64,000 bases of DNA from Bacillota bacterium (GCA_023410875.1 JAEYPH010000117.1:7801-71800); one strand, 5' to 3'; shown: positions 24,372 through 33,934, counted from the stretch's first letter. Notes: a model not told the origin generated them from the sequence alone. Program-made: numbers and translations.

Positions 24372-25659
24372 CGCGCACAAGGCGATCTTCTTCCTCAAGA
24401 GCTTTGCCACCGGCGTGCTGACGCCGGTGCTGGCGCTGATGCTGCTGGCCCACGGGGCCACGTTTGCGACGCTCTCGCTGTTGCTGGGAGCCTATTCGCT
24501 GACCGTCGTTGTGGCTGAGTTCCCCAGCGGGCTGTTTGCCGATCTGTATGGCCGGAAGAAGACATTCCTGCTGTCCGGCGCGCTCTCGCTGCTCTCCTAC
24601 GCTGTGCTGCTGTTTTCCCATTCCTTTGCGGCGGTGCTGTGCGCCATCGTTGCCAATGGCCTGGGCAGGGCATTCTCCTCCGGCAGTCTGGACGCCCTGG
24701 TCATCGATCAAGCGGTGGAGACCGACGCCGGGTCTCTGGCCAAGGTGACCGGGCAGCTCAACATGCTGGAGAGCGCCGGCTTGGCGGTGGGCGCCATCGC
24801 CGGCGGGCTGCTGGCCGGCGTCGGCACAGGGTATGCAGGCAACCTGATTGCCAATCTGTGCATCTATCCGGCGCTGATGCTGCTGACGGCGTTGTGTGTG
24901 CGCGAGCAGCCCCGCGCCCGGCAGGAGCGCAGTGATTCCGGCAGCAACGGCTTGCGGCAGTTTGCCCGGCAGGCCAGGGAGAGCCTTGGCTTCGTGGCGC
25001 AGCGGGGCGTCGTGCGCATGCTGTTCCTTCTGGCCTTCGTCACGGGCTTCGCGCTGCTCTCGGTGGAGACCTACTGGCAACCGGCGTTTACAGCTACGGC
25101 CGATGCGTCCTGGGGCCTGGGTATCGTCAGTTGCATGGGCTTTGTGGCCGTAATAGGGGGCAGCAAATGCGCGCAGCGCCTGCTGCTGCGCTGGCCGCGC
25201 CACGAGGAGGCGGTGCTGCTGGCGCTCAAGGCGCTGGTCGGGGTGGGCCTCATCTCCCTTTTCTTCGCGTTTCACCCCGTGCTTTTTGTGTCGGTGTATG
25301 TGATCGCCTATTTTTTTCTGGGGAATGGAAGCGTGGCGGAAAGCACGCTGCTCAACCGAGCGGCTCCGTCCGACGGGCGTGCGGGCATCCTTTCCTTGTT
25401 CTCGCTGGTTTTGCAGATCGGCGGCTTGTTCGCCTCGCTGTGCGGCTTCTTCGTCTCGGCGTGGGTGGGCTATCGGTATCTGTGGCTTGTGGCCGGCGCG
25501 GGGCTGATCATGGCGGCGGGCGTTTGCTTTATCGCCCGCGGCGCAGCACGCGCTCGGCCAGGCCCGGCAGCAGAGGATAGAGCGGCTGGCCCATCCTGTC
25601 CTCAAAATAATCCAGCAGGCGATAAGCCGCGCGCCATTTTTCCAGCGTCCAGGCGTTGA
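24364..25659 (+). CDS. Major facilitator superfamily transporter
   Basis: 431 residues with about 12 hydrophobic segments. The loop 2-3 motif reads GLFADLYGRKKTFL, a variant of the MFS G-x3-D-R-x-G-R-R/K signature. It starts inside the stop of its likely regulator. From ~residue 395 the chain becomes Pro/Arg-rich (RARPGPAAEDRAAG) and is read from the opposite strand of the HD gene's 3' end; this tail is probably an unselected extension after loss of an earlier stop. Substrate unknown, drug/sugar efflux possible. Confidence 0.82.
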   Translation: MRNAHKAIFFLKSFATGVLTPVLALMLLAHGATFATLSLLLGAYSLTVVVAEFPSGLFADLYGRKKTFLLSGALSLLSYAVLLFSHSFAAVLCAIVANGLGRAFSSGSLDALVIDQAVETDAGSLAKVTGQLNMLESAGLAVGAIAGGLLAGVGTGYAGNLIANLCIYPALMLLTALCVREQPRARQERSDSGSNGLRQFARQARESLGFVAQRGVVRMLFLLAFVTGFALLSVETYWQPAFTATADASWGLGIVSCMGFVAVIGGSKCAQRLLLRWPRHEEAVLLALKALVGVGLISLFFAFHPVLFVSVYVIAYFFLGNGSVAESTLLNRAAPSDGRAGILSLFSLVLQIGGLFASLCGFFVSAWVGYRYLWLVAGAGLIMAAGVCFIARGAARARPGPAAEDRAAGPSCPQNNPAGDKPRAIFPASRR

Positions 25660-26146
25660 AGCCCCTGCGCAGCGTCACATCCACCATGCGGGGTTCCAGC
25701 GTTGTGAAGCCGCCGGCTATGCCCAGATAATCGGCCAACTGAATCAGCCGGTCGTAATCGTCATATTCTATCGTCGCGAGGTAGTCGCGCACCATGTCCA
25801 CGTCGGCGGCGGGGCAGTCCCAGTTGCCGGCGGCGCACTGCACGTCTTGTATCGCGAAGGAATGGGTCAGGCTGATGCGGGCGACGCCAGGCATGCCATG
25901 CTCCAGTGCGAAGCGATAGCCCAGCACTACGTGGTTCATGTCCATGGGCCCGAAGCGGCGGCCAATGTCGTGCAGCATGCCCAGCACCTGCGCGCGCTGC
26001 GGGTCCATGCCAGGGCAGTGCTCCGCGATGATCCGGGCGGCTTGGCCCACCATGCGGCAGTGGTCCGCCCAGGGGCCGGGGTTGGTCTTCCAGCCTTCCT
26101 GCAGCAGCGCTTCCGCCTGGGCGATCGAGGGCAGTCCGTCGGTCAT
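25529..26146 (-). CDS. HD-domain protein (predicted metal-dependent phosphohydrolase)
   Basis: 205 residues. His in WADHCRMVG, His-Asp in LGMLHDIGRRFG, a His in SLTHSF and Asp in LIQLADYLG give the H...HD...D metal-site order. Family members hydrolyse nucleotide phosphoesters. Its last 131 bases overlap the MFS gene on the other strand. Short monocistronic gene with GGAGAG before the ATG. Confidence 0.85.
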   Translation of the reverse strand: MTDGLPSIAQAEALLQEGWKTNPGPWADHCRMVGQAARIIAEHCPGMDPQRAQVLGMLHDIGRRFGPMDMNHVVLGYRFALEHGMPGVARISLTHSFAIQDVQCAAGNWDCPAADVDMVRDYLATIEYDDYDRLIQLADYLGIAGGFTTLEPRMVDVTLRRGFNAWTLEKWRAAYRLLDYFEDRMGQPLYPLLPGLAERVLRRGR

Positions 26147-26339
26147 ACTCTCTCCTTTGCGCCGTCAGCCAATGTGCGTTTGTCGGCCTTTTGTTTATTG
26201 TAACACAGCTTTGAGACGATTGGCACATTCATACAGCACGGCCCAACCGTGGCGATTCTGGATATCATTGCCCGCTGCCTTTGGCATATCGGCCTTTTGT
26301 TGGGGAAAACTACGCTCATTCATCAGGAGGTGCGTAACG

Positions 26340-27023
26340 ATGCCCATTGGTTATATTCTGCTCATTGTGGTCACGCTGCTCATTGTGTTCGGCGTGGCGC
26401 AGCGCGTGCTGGACCGCATGCGTTTGACAGACCGCCAGGCGCTGCTGTTTGTCGCGGCGATCTTCGTAGGCGGGCTCATCCCCGACATACAGCTTGGCCG
26501 TGTGCAGGTCAACATTGGCGGCGCGCTGGTGCCGCTGGCGCTGTGTATCTATCTGTTTGTGAAGGCCGACACGGCCAAGGAGCGCTGGCGCAGCATCTTC
26601 GCCTCGGTGCTCTCCGGCGCGGCGGTGTTCGGCATTGGGCGTCTGTGGCCGGCGGAGCCTTCCACGATGCCATTCGAGGTCAACTATCTCTATGGTCTGG
26701 TGGCCGGCTTCATCGCGTATCTGTTCGGCCGCTCCCGGCGCGCTGCCTTCATCGGCGGCGTTGTGGGCGTGCTGCTGGGCGATGCGACTCAGGGCATCCT
26801 CAACACGTTCAACGGCCTCACGGCCACACCCATCCGCTTTGGCGGCGGCGGCGCCATGGATGTAGTAGTGATATCCGGTTTGCTGGCCGTGCTGCTGGCT
26901 GAGATCATAGGCGAGGTTCGTGAGCGTCTGCAGGGCGGCAGCGCTAAGCGCGGCGAATATGAGTTTGACGACGGCGAGTTTGTGCCGGCCAAGCAGGGAG
27001 GGCCCCATGATGACGAAGAGTAA
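26340..27023 (+). CDS. DUF1614 family membrane protein
   Basis: 227 residues; about 6 membrane segments, starting with IGYILLIVVTLLIVFGVAQ, and containing GGLIPDIQLGRVQVNIGGAL and the GGGGAMDVVVISG loop conserved in DUF1614. Acidic C-terminal tail in cytoplasm. ATG at 26340 follows AGGAGG by 8 bases. It overlaps the SpoIIP-like gene by 17 bases; this pairing points to a spore-envelope role. Confidence 0.82.
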   Translation: MPIGYILLIVVTLLIVFGVAQRVLDRMRLTDRQALLFVAAIFVGGLIPDIQLGRVQVNIGGALVPLALCIYLFVKADTAKERWRSIFASVLSGAAVFGIGRLWPAEPSTMPFEVNYLYGLVAGFIAYLFGRSRRAAFIGGVVGVLLGDATQGILNTFNGLTATPIRFGGGGAMDVVVISGLLAVLLAEIIGEVRERLQGGSAKRGEYEFDDGEFVPAKQGGPHDDEE

Positions 27024-28179
27024 GGCTGTTATCGCCCTTCTGGTCTCGCTGCTGCTGACCGTGGGCATGGGCCCTGTGGCCGCGGCGGACGACTGGTATT
27101 CCACGCCCGGCGGGTACTTCACCGTGCTGACCCAGGAGGGGCAGACGCTGTTTACGATCGGCGGCGCCGTCAGCATAGATGACGAGTACATCTCCCAGGA
27201 CAACAAGCGTTACCGCGTGGTGCAGGTGGACGATGTGCGCTTTACCGCCATTGCCCGCTATGTGGAGGATGTGGTGCTCTGGGAGGGCTTTGACGACGCG
27301 ATGCTTTCCACCGTGGCGCAGCAGGGGCAAAAGAAGGTGGCCCTGTATTGCACCCATACCGACGAATCCTATGTGCCCAGTGACGGCACAGAGGCCAAGC
27401 CGGAAAAGGGCGGTATTCTGGATGTGGCCAACCAGCTGACCGAGGCGCTCAAGAAGAAGGGCATCGACGCCGTCGTTGACGACACGGCCCATGAGCCCCA
27501 CGACTCCGGCGCTTATCGGCGCAGCCGCCAGACGGCCATGAACCTGATGGAAGAAAAGCGGCCGGACATGCTGCTGGACATCCACCGCGACGGCGTGCCC
27601 AACGCGCAGGAATACGACAAGGACATCAAGGGAGAAGCAGCAAGCCGAGTGCGCTTCGTCGTGGGCCGCAGCAACCAGAACAAGGCCGCCAACGAGGATA
27701 CGGCCAAGAAGCTCAAACAAATCGCTGACAAAAAATACCCTGGACTTGTCAAGGACATTTACATTGGCAAGGGCAGCTACAACCAGGACCTGACGCCCAA
27801 CGCCATGTTGATGGAATTCGGCACCCACACGATGGATAAAGAACGGGCGCTGGAATCCACGAACTTCGTAGCCGACGTCGTGTCGGCTTATCTGGGAGCC
27901 AGCGGGGGCGAAGGCGGCGGCACCGCAGCGCCGAACGCCAGCGCCAACAAGGGTGCGGCGAACAACCAGCAGCAGACGCAGGATCCCAACGCCGAGCAGG
28001 TGCGCAACCAGAACGCCACCAGCAACCGCACCGCCGGCTCAAGCATTGGCTGGATTGTCGGCATCGTGGCGGGGCTGGGCTTGCTGTTCCTGCTGGTGGC
28101 TGTCAACACCAGCCGCAAGGAGCGCCTGGGCAACTTCTTCAAAGAGCTGACCGGCACGGGGCACAAACGGGACAAATAA
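27007..28179 (+). CDS. SpoIIP-like peptidoglycan hydrolase with C-terminal membrane anchor
   Basis: About 390 residues. N-terminal signal or anchor (SKAVIALLVSLLLTVGMGPVAA), then the SpoIIP amidase/endopeptidase core: VALYCTHTDESYVPSDG (zinc His-x-Asp/Glu region), ILDVANQLTEALKKKGIDAV, RPDMLLDIHRDGVP (His), NAMLMEFGTHTMDKERA (Glu). A low-complexity linker (Asn/Gln/Ala rich) leads to a second hydrophobic helix (IGWIVGIVAGLGLLFLLVAV) and a basic cytoplasmic tail. B. subtilis SpoIIP thins septal peptidoglycan for engulfment; the second anchor is unusual. Two in-frame ATGs (27007, 27010) are equally possible starts. Confidence 0.85.
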   Translation: MMTKSKAVIALLVSLLLTVGMGPVAAADDWYSTPGGYFTVLTQEGQTLFTIGGAVSIDDEYISQDNKRYRVVQVDDVRFTAIARYVEDVVLWEGFDDAMLSTVAQQGQKKVALYCTHTDESYVPSDGTEAKPEKGGILDVANQLTEALKKKGIDAVVDDTAHEPHDSGAYRRSRQTAMNLMEEKRPDMLLDIHRDGVPNAQEYDKDIKGEAASRVRFVVGRSNQNKAANEDTAKKLKQIADKKYPGLVKDIYIGKGSYNQDLTPNAMLMEFGTHTMDKERALESTNFVADVVSAYLGASGGEGGGTAAPNASANKGAANNQQQTQDPNAEQVRNQNATSNRTAGSSIGWIVGIVAGLGLLFLLVAVNTSRKERLGNFFKELTGTGHKRDK

Positions 28180-28201
28180 AACGCTCAAATACTGTCGTAG
28201 A

Positions 28202-28228
28202 AACGGGGCCGGGCAAGGCCCCGTTTTT
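28202..28228 (+). terminator. Terminator of DUF1614-SpoIIP operon
   Basis: AACGGGGCC / GGCCCCGTT stem, GGGCAA loop, then TTTTT; 23 bases after the stop. Confidence 0.92.
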
Positions 28229-28266
28229 GCATAACTCTTTACGCAGTTGTTTGTTTGCATGATCTG

Positions 28267-28297
28267 TTGACTTTGACGCAGCGTCAAGTGATATGAT
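28267..28297 (+). promoter_or_regulatory. MerR-type promoter with perfect dyad operator
   Basis: TTGACT (28267-28272) and TATGAT (28292-28297) are 19 bases apart, the over-long spacing that MerR activators correct by twisting DNA. The spacer contains the perfect dyad TTGACGC-A-GCGTCAA (28273-28287). It lies 38 bases before the MerR-fusion start codon, so autoregulation is very likely. Confidence 0.85.
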
Positions 28298-28334
28298 TGC
28301 TTCATAGCAAAAGCACATATAGGCAGGTATCCCT

Positions 28335-31007
28335 ATGAGCTTAGTCAAAATCACGGACCTTACACCTCAGCTTGGCCTCACCTCGCGCAGCCTGCGCTAT
28401 TACGAGGAAGCCGGGCTGATTCAGAGCATCCGTCTGCCAGCGGAAAAGTATCGCTTTTTCGACGAAGCGAATATCCAACGCTTAAAGCAGATCATCGTCC
28501 TTCGAAAGATGATGATCCCGATTAAGGATATCCTGCGCATCTATGAGAGCGAGGATATGAGCGTGGTCGTGGAGGTGTTCGTCAACCGGATTCGGGAAAT
28601 TGACAGGGAGTCCATTGTCCTTTCCGATCTCAAGCGCGTGACAGACGAGTTTTTGCAGGCCATGCTCACGCACGGTATCAAGAGGATATCCGCCTTGCCA
28701 CTCCTGTACGAGGCCCTTGTCAACCAGGAACTCGACGATGTGGACACCAGTGCGGATGAAAGCAAACCAGTATCTTATGATGACTTGGAGACGATCTCGG
28801 AAAAGCTGGCAAAACCGGTGGAACCGTCCATCGTATACCTGCCCGCCATGCGCGTTCTGTCGTCGCGGCTGAAGGAGAATGCCGACGAGTCCGACCCGGA
28901 CGGCTTTTGGCATTGGGTGCAGTCGCAAGGCATCGCGCCTGGCGAGCCGGGCAGGCATGAGCAGTTTGAATACCAGATAAGCGCTGGTGATGTTTCGATT
29001 CTGCGCATTGCCAATGATTTTGCCAATGACGGTCCGTACCTGGACGACACGTTTCAGGGCGGCCTGTTTGCGACGGACAACGTTTATCTTGATGAGGATT
29101 TGGGCCAGCGGTTCCGTTCCCTTATATCCTGCTTTGACGACAACAAATACTACGAGATCGACTACGCTATCGGCGGCGGCCTGCGCCATCAGGCGATGCT
29201 GGAAACCCTGATATCGCCGGATGAAAGAAGGGAACTCGTTGCGCTGTTCCTGCCCGTGAAGAAGCGGCTGGCCGACCCTGCCCTTTACGACAAACCGGAA
29301 GAACTGGAGCCCGGCTCTATAACGCTCGAGGAAATCGAGAAAGCCAACCCGGTTCTCTGGACGAAGGACGTCCCGATGGACAAGCTGATCCCGATCAACC
29401 GCCCGCATTACCGCGTGACCGAGCGGGGGGAAGCGGAATACATTTCGTGGATATCGACACGGGTATTGTCCACCGGTGTGGCGGTGAAGCTGCCTTTCCG
29501 CGTGGACATGGAGTTCCGGATCGGCGAGGAGAGCGGAGGGTACGGCCACGGCAGAAACGAGGGGAGCATTCGTTTTCATCACGGCAAGGATTTGAATTTC
29601 CTGTTTGGCGTCAATATGGACAACAGCCCCGACGAGAGATTGTCCCAGGAGGCCATCTGCTTCCATCAACCGGTCTTCGGCGATTATTTCCGATACCCAA
29701 AGCGCGGCGGGATACACTCGGGTATCTATAACCGCCTCACGTGGATTGTGGGCCTCAAGCATTTCGCGGTCGCCATCAACGGTGAGCTTCGCTATTGCGG
29801 AGTGAAATTCCCCTATATGGCTGCGGACTTGCGCCATCAGCAAACGCGTCCCATCCTTGTCAGTTCCGACAGCTCGATCAAACGGTATTTTCGTTCCATC
29901 CGTGTTTCCCAGCTGGTGCAAGCACCCAAAGCGAAGATCAAAGAAGGAGCCCTTACGATGATCACCAAACAGAGCAACAATCGCATCCCCAACATCCACA
30001 GGTTCATTACCAGCGAGTTCGGTGAAAACTACTGGTTCAACGGCTGCGCCAGGTATGTCATGGAATCCGTCGGGGAATTCGCAGGCGAACCGGATTTTGG
30101 CTTCTGGTTCTTCGCGGGGCTTACGGGCGACATTCTGGTGCAGGTTTATTCCTATCATGATTACAAAGGCGAAGCCGTATCGGCCTGTATGTTCGGCAGC
30201 GAAGGCGGCGGCTATTTTGAAGGAATCTTTAAAAAATGCGGTTACGCCAGCACCTTCGTTACAGGGAAACAGCTATCCGCCAACAAAGAAATGTATGTTC
30301 AGACGCTCATGGCGTACATCGACAAGGGCGTGCCCGTCATAGCGGTCACCCACGGTGGGCCACCGTGGGGCATCTATGTCGGGTATGAGGAGCATGGAAA
30401 GACCTTGCTCTTTCTGACCGGCGACAAAACCGAGCCTGAACGCGTACCGATCGAGCAAGTGATAACCGAGAATACAGCCTTGCCCCACTGCGCCCAGGGA
30501 TGGCTGTTTATCGGGGAAAAGAAACGCTCCGTGAACCTCGCGCAGGTTTACAGGGACGTGATCCTCGATATGCCGAGGTTGCTTACCGTGAAAACCGATG
30601 CATATTGCTTTGGACCGGAGGCCTTCCGCGCATGGGCCGAGGGCATCGAGAACGGGAAGTTCGACGGCATGAAGCCCGAAGGATTTGACGGTTGGGCCGC
30701 CCATGTGAGCAACATCTGCAACATGGCGACCAATGGAAGCTGTGTCCACACTTTCCTGGAAAGGGCGCAGGAATTGAACCCCGATTTCATCTTCCTTGAG
30801 GACGTGCGGAAGCTATACAAGCGGACGGCGGACATCTGGAACAACGACGATGGCAAGGACCTGGAAGCCCTCGGCGGCGGCTTCAATGTCACGCTGGAAG
30901 CATTGCAGGACAGGGACAGGCGCGACAAAATCTCGTCGAAAATCCGGGAGGCGGCAGAGTGTATGAACACGGTTCTTAATATCCTAAACGTGAACTTACC
31001 GAAGTAG
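28335..31007 (+). CDS. MerR regulator fused to papain-like/BtrH-like module
   Basis: 890 residues. Residues 1-110: MerR winged HTH (ITDLTPQLGLTSRSLRYYEEAG) and coiled coil. About 150-320: a GyrI-like effector segment (IVYLPAMRVLSSRLKENAD, ISAGDVSILRIANDFANDGP). About 330-535: a beta-rich region (VAVKLPFRVDMEFRIGEE, FAVAINGELRYCGVKFPYM) resembling a jelly-roll. From Met542 a second module starts (NYWFNGCARYVMESVGEFAG; GFWFFAGLTGDILVQVYSY; KGVPVIAVTHGG; WGIYVGYEEHGKTLLFLTG), with a candidate nucleophile Cys571 and His in THGG, similar to BtrH-like papain folds. Met542 has a perfect internal ribosome site, so two products or a recent gene fusion are possible. Co-transcribed with the next gene. 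Confidence 0.78.
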   Translation: MSLVKITDLTPQLGLTSRSLRYYEEAGLIQSIRLPAEKYRFFDEANIQRLKQIIVLRKMMIPIKDILRIYESEDMSVVVEVFVNRIREIDRESIVLSDLKRVTDEFLQAMLTHGIKRISALPLLYEALVNQELDDVDTSADESKPVSYDDLETISEKLAKPVEPSIVYLPAMRVLSSRLKENADESDPDGFWHWVQSQGIAPGEPGRHEQFEYQISAGDVSILRIANDFANDGPYLDDTFQGGLFATDNVYLDEDLGQRFRSLISCFDDNKYYEIDYAIGGGLRHQAMLETLISPDERRELVALFLPVKKRLADPALYDKPEELEPGSITLEEIEKANPVLWTKDVPMDKLIPINRPHYRVTERGEAEYISWISTRVLSTGVAVKLPFRVDMEFRIGEESGGYGHGRNEGSIRFHHGKDLNFLFGVNMDNSPDERLSQEAICFHQPVFGDYFRYPKRGGIHSGIYNRLTWIVGLKHFAVAINGELRYCGVKFPYMAADLRHQQTRPILVSSDSSIKRYFRSIRVSQLVQAPKAKIKEGALTMITKQSNNRIPNIHRFITSEFGENYWFNGCARYVMESVGEFAGEPDFGFWFFAGLTGDILVQVYSYHDYKGEAVSACMFGSEGGGYFEGIFKKCGYASTFVTGKQLSANKEMYVQTLMAYIDKGVPVIAVTHGGPPWGIYVGYEEHGKTLLFLTGDKTEPERVPIEQVITENTALPHCAQGWLFIGEKKRSVNLAQVYRDVILDMPRLLTVKTDAYCFGPEAFRAWAEGIENGKFDGMKPEGFDGWAAHVSNICNMATNGSCVHTFLERAQELNPDFIFLEDVRKLYKRTADIWNNDDGKDLEALGGGFNVTLEALQDRDRRDKISSKIREAAECMNTVLNILNVNLPK
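29944..29960 (+). promoter_or_regulatory. Internal ribosome-binding site and start codon
   Basis: AAGGAG (29944-29949), 8 bases, ATG (29958-29960), in frame with the surrounding gene and exactly at the border between its regulator part and its papain-like module. A separate ~349-residue product could be made. Confidence 0.6.
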
Positions 31008-31034
31008 ACGGTTTTTACAGAAAGGATATCGGAT

Positions 31035-32111
31035 ATGAAAAAAGAATTGGCGTTCAAAATCCCCTTCAGCGGTTTTGCCGCGACGACCTTTATCAATTGC
31101 TTTACGTCCACGTATCTCTTCCTGGAAAACATCGAGATCATCGGCATCAGCCAATATGATTGCAATCAAAGAAGTGCAGGGCAGTGCGACGGTTGCGGCA
31201 ACTGCGGCAAAACACCGGTCGCGATGCAGGAGAGATGGTTTTTTCTGTTCGATACGATGTGCGGGCGCAGCTCCCTGCGCTGCCGCTTCGACGGCCGGCC
31301 GACCGAGATGCAGAACCTGATCTGCGAAACGGACTTTTATGATGGCGGCACCGATGACACGGTGGATTTCCTGTTCGGCTTTGCCGGGTATGAATACCGG
31401 AAGCTGAACGACCCCGCCGCGTTTCAGGATGCGGTCGTCGCGTCCATAAACGCGGGCAGGCCTGTGATCGCCAAGGTCCAGACGGGCGCCGGCCGCTTCC
31501 GCGTCCTGATCGGTTATGATGGCGACGCACTGCTGTGCCCCGATTTCTCTAACGCGCAGCAAAAGCCCGAAGCCGCGCCCACTTATGATGAGATGGTCGC
31601 GCTGTACGTCGTCGGCGAAAGAATCGCGCCCCGTTATACGTTCAAGGACGGGCTGGAGCGCATCCGCCAGGTCATGGATTACAACATCCGTGAAAACCTG
31701 TGGGGCGGCTACACCGAGAAGATGGGCCTGTACACCGCGGACAGCCTGGGCAAAGCCGGTCTGGAAGAGAGGAAGGCGCGCATGAAGCGCGTGGCCGACA
31801 CGATGTGGCATACGTTCAACTGCCACAATTTCGCGGAGGTGTTCCGGAAACGCGATGTGGAGGAGCTCAAAGACCCGGCGTTGGGTGAGATTTGCGCAAA
31901 GATCGGCGGGCCGTATTACGGCTATACCCACGACCTGGCGTGGGCGCTCATCGGCCTGGAGGAGCGGGCGGATTGGTCCAAGCACTACGCTGGGTATTTC
32001 GGCGAAATGGTGGAACTGACGCTCTATCAGATCGCGAAGAACGACGTCGCGGTGCTCGAGGCGATTGGGCAGGCACTGGAGATACTTAATTCGAAGAGCA
32101 ACGATGCATAG
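31035..32111 (+). CDS. Stand-alone papain-like/BtrH-like protein
   Basis: 358 residues, beginning 27 bases after the MerR fusion and paralogous to its second module. Candidate Cys22 lies in TTFINCFTSTYLFL; FGFAGYEYRKL, INAGRPVIAKVQ and FRVLIGYDGDALLCPDF match the strands of the other two copies, followed by a helical domain with WALIGLEERADW. A Cys-rich insertion (SAGQCDGCGNCGKT, C-x2-C-x2-C) looks like a metal site and is not in the paralogues. BtrH itself is an acyltransferase in butirosin synthesis; here function is unknown. Confidence 0.7.
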   Translation: MKKELAFKIPFSGFAATTFINCFTSTYLFLENIEIIGISQYDCNQRSAGQCDGCGNCGKTPVAMQERWFFLFDTMCGRSSLRCRFDGRPTEMQNLICETDFYDGGTDDTVDFLFGFAGYEYRKLNDPAAFQDAVVASINAGRPVIAKVQTGAGRFRVLIGYDGDALLCPDFSNAQQKPEAAPTYDEMVALYVVGERIAPRYTFKDGLERIRQVMDYNIRENLWGGYTEKMGLYTADSLGKAGLEERKARMKRVADTMWHTFNCHNFAEVFRKRDVEELKDPALGEICAKIGGPYYGYTHDLAWALIGLEERADWSKHYAGYFGEMVELTLYQIAKNDVAVLEAIGQALEILNSKSNDA

Positions 32112-32147
32112 GTGAAGCCGAATATCGATGCAACAACAACAACGAAG

Positions 32148-32177
32148 CCCCGGACAACCGCATTCGCGGCTCCGGGG
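32148..32177. terminator. Bidirectional terminator
   Basis: CCCCGGA / TCCGGGG outer stem with an inner CCGC/GCGG hairpin, between the papain-like gene and the convergent ABC exporter operon. Confidence 0.75.
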
Positions 32178-32184
32178 TTTGCCT

Positions 32185-33934
32185 TTATCCGGCGATGGCC
32201 TGCTCGTCTAACTGCGCCTCATACAGCTTGCGGTACAGGCCGCCCTGCGCCAGCAGCGCCTCATGGCATCCGCTCTCCACAATGCGGCCGCGGCTCATTA
32301 CATAGATGCACCGGCAGTTCTGTATCGTGGAGAGGCGGTGGGCGATGAAGATCATCGTCCTGTCCTGGGAGATGTTTTCAATGGAGGACTGTATCTTCTG
32401 CTCGGTGGCGGAATCGATGTTGGCGGTGGCCTCGTCCAGCACGAGGATGGCCGGGTTGTGCACGATGGCGCGGGCGAAGGACAACAGCTGCCGCTCGCCG
32501 GCGGAGAACGTCGTGCCGCGCTCGGCCACGTCGGTATACAGCTGGTTGGGCTGCTCCATGACAAATTCCAGCGCCATGGACTGGCGCAGCGCGTCCAGCA
32601 CTTCCTCGTCGCCCATGTCGGCGTTCACGCGGATGTTGTCGGCGATGGTGCCGGAGAACAGCACGACATCCTGCAGCACCACGGACACGCCCCGGCGCAG
32701 GTCGCCCAGCTTCCACTGCGAAAGCGGCACGCCGTCCACGAGAATCTCGCCGCGCTGGGGCTCATAAAAACGGGAGATCAGGCTGATGATCGTGGTCTTG
32801 CCTGCGCCGGTGGCGCCCACAAAGGCGATCCTGTCGCCGATGTCGGCGGTAAAGGACACATCCTGCAGCACCCAGTTCTCGCCCTCATAGGCGAACCACA
32901 CATGCCGGAACTCCACGTGCCCGCGCACTGCTCCGCCGTGGGATCCGGCATCCAGGTCCTCCAGCGGGTTGGGGTCGTCCAGCAGCTCATAGATGCGGTC
33001 GGCTGATACCAGCGCGGATTGTATCGTGTTATACTTCTCCGCCAGATCGTTGATGGGGTCGAAGAACTGCTTGATGTAGCTCGTGAAGGCATAGAGTACG
33101 CCGATCTCCAGCAAGCCGCCGCTGATGCGGTTGTAGCCATACAGGATCAACAACGCGATGGTCAGCGAGTTGATGACCTCCATAACCGGTCGCAGCACGC
33201 TGTTCATCGTGACCTGCATCATCGTCGTCTTGTAATACCGCCGGTTCAGGTCGCGGAACTCGGCGAACTTTTCCTTCTGCCGGTTGAAGGCCTGCACGAT
33301 GCGCATGCCTGCCATGTTCTCCGCGAAGAAGCCGTTGATCCGACTGATCAGCGCCTTCATCTTCGTGAAGTTCTGCTTGAGGAACCGCTTGACCGTCAGC
33401 GTGACCAGCAGGATCAGCGGTACCGTTGTGAAGCCCACCAGCGCCAAGTTTGCGTCCATCTGCAGCATCACGACGACGATGCCGGCCAGCAGGAAGAAAT
33501 CGCGGAACAGGTTGATGAGCACGTCGGAGTAGAACTCGTTGAGCGTCTCCACGTCATTGGTGGCGCGGGTGATCAGGCGGCCGGTGCTGAATTTGTCCAG
33601 CACCGTCAGCGTCATGTGGTGGATGTGGCTGAAAATTTTAACCCGTAACCCGTGTAATATGCTCTGCCCCACGCGGTTGATGAGCCGCGCCTGGAAAAGC
33701 CCGCTGAGCGCGCCCACGACGATGACTGCGAAATAGGCCACGGACAGGCCGGTGGGGGAGTGCAGCCCGGAGGGCGTCTGCCCGCCGGCCAAAAAGTCGT
33801 CGATGAGCACCTTGAGCAGGTAGGGCTTTAGAAGCTCCGCGCCGTTGACCATCAGCACCAGCAGCGCGCACAGCAGCAGCGGCCGCCAGTATGGCAGCGT
33901 CAAGGCAGCCATGCGCCGGATGCTCGCCGGTTTT

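Noticed and set aside
29000..29211. Many short frames inside the MerR fusion and ABC genes
   Set aside because: They are out-of-frame shadows of firmly supported genes.
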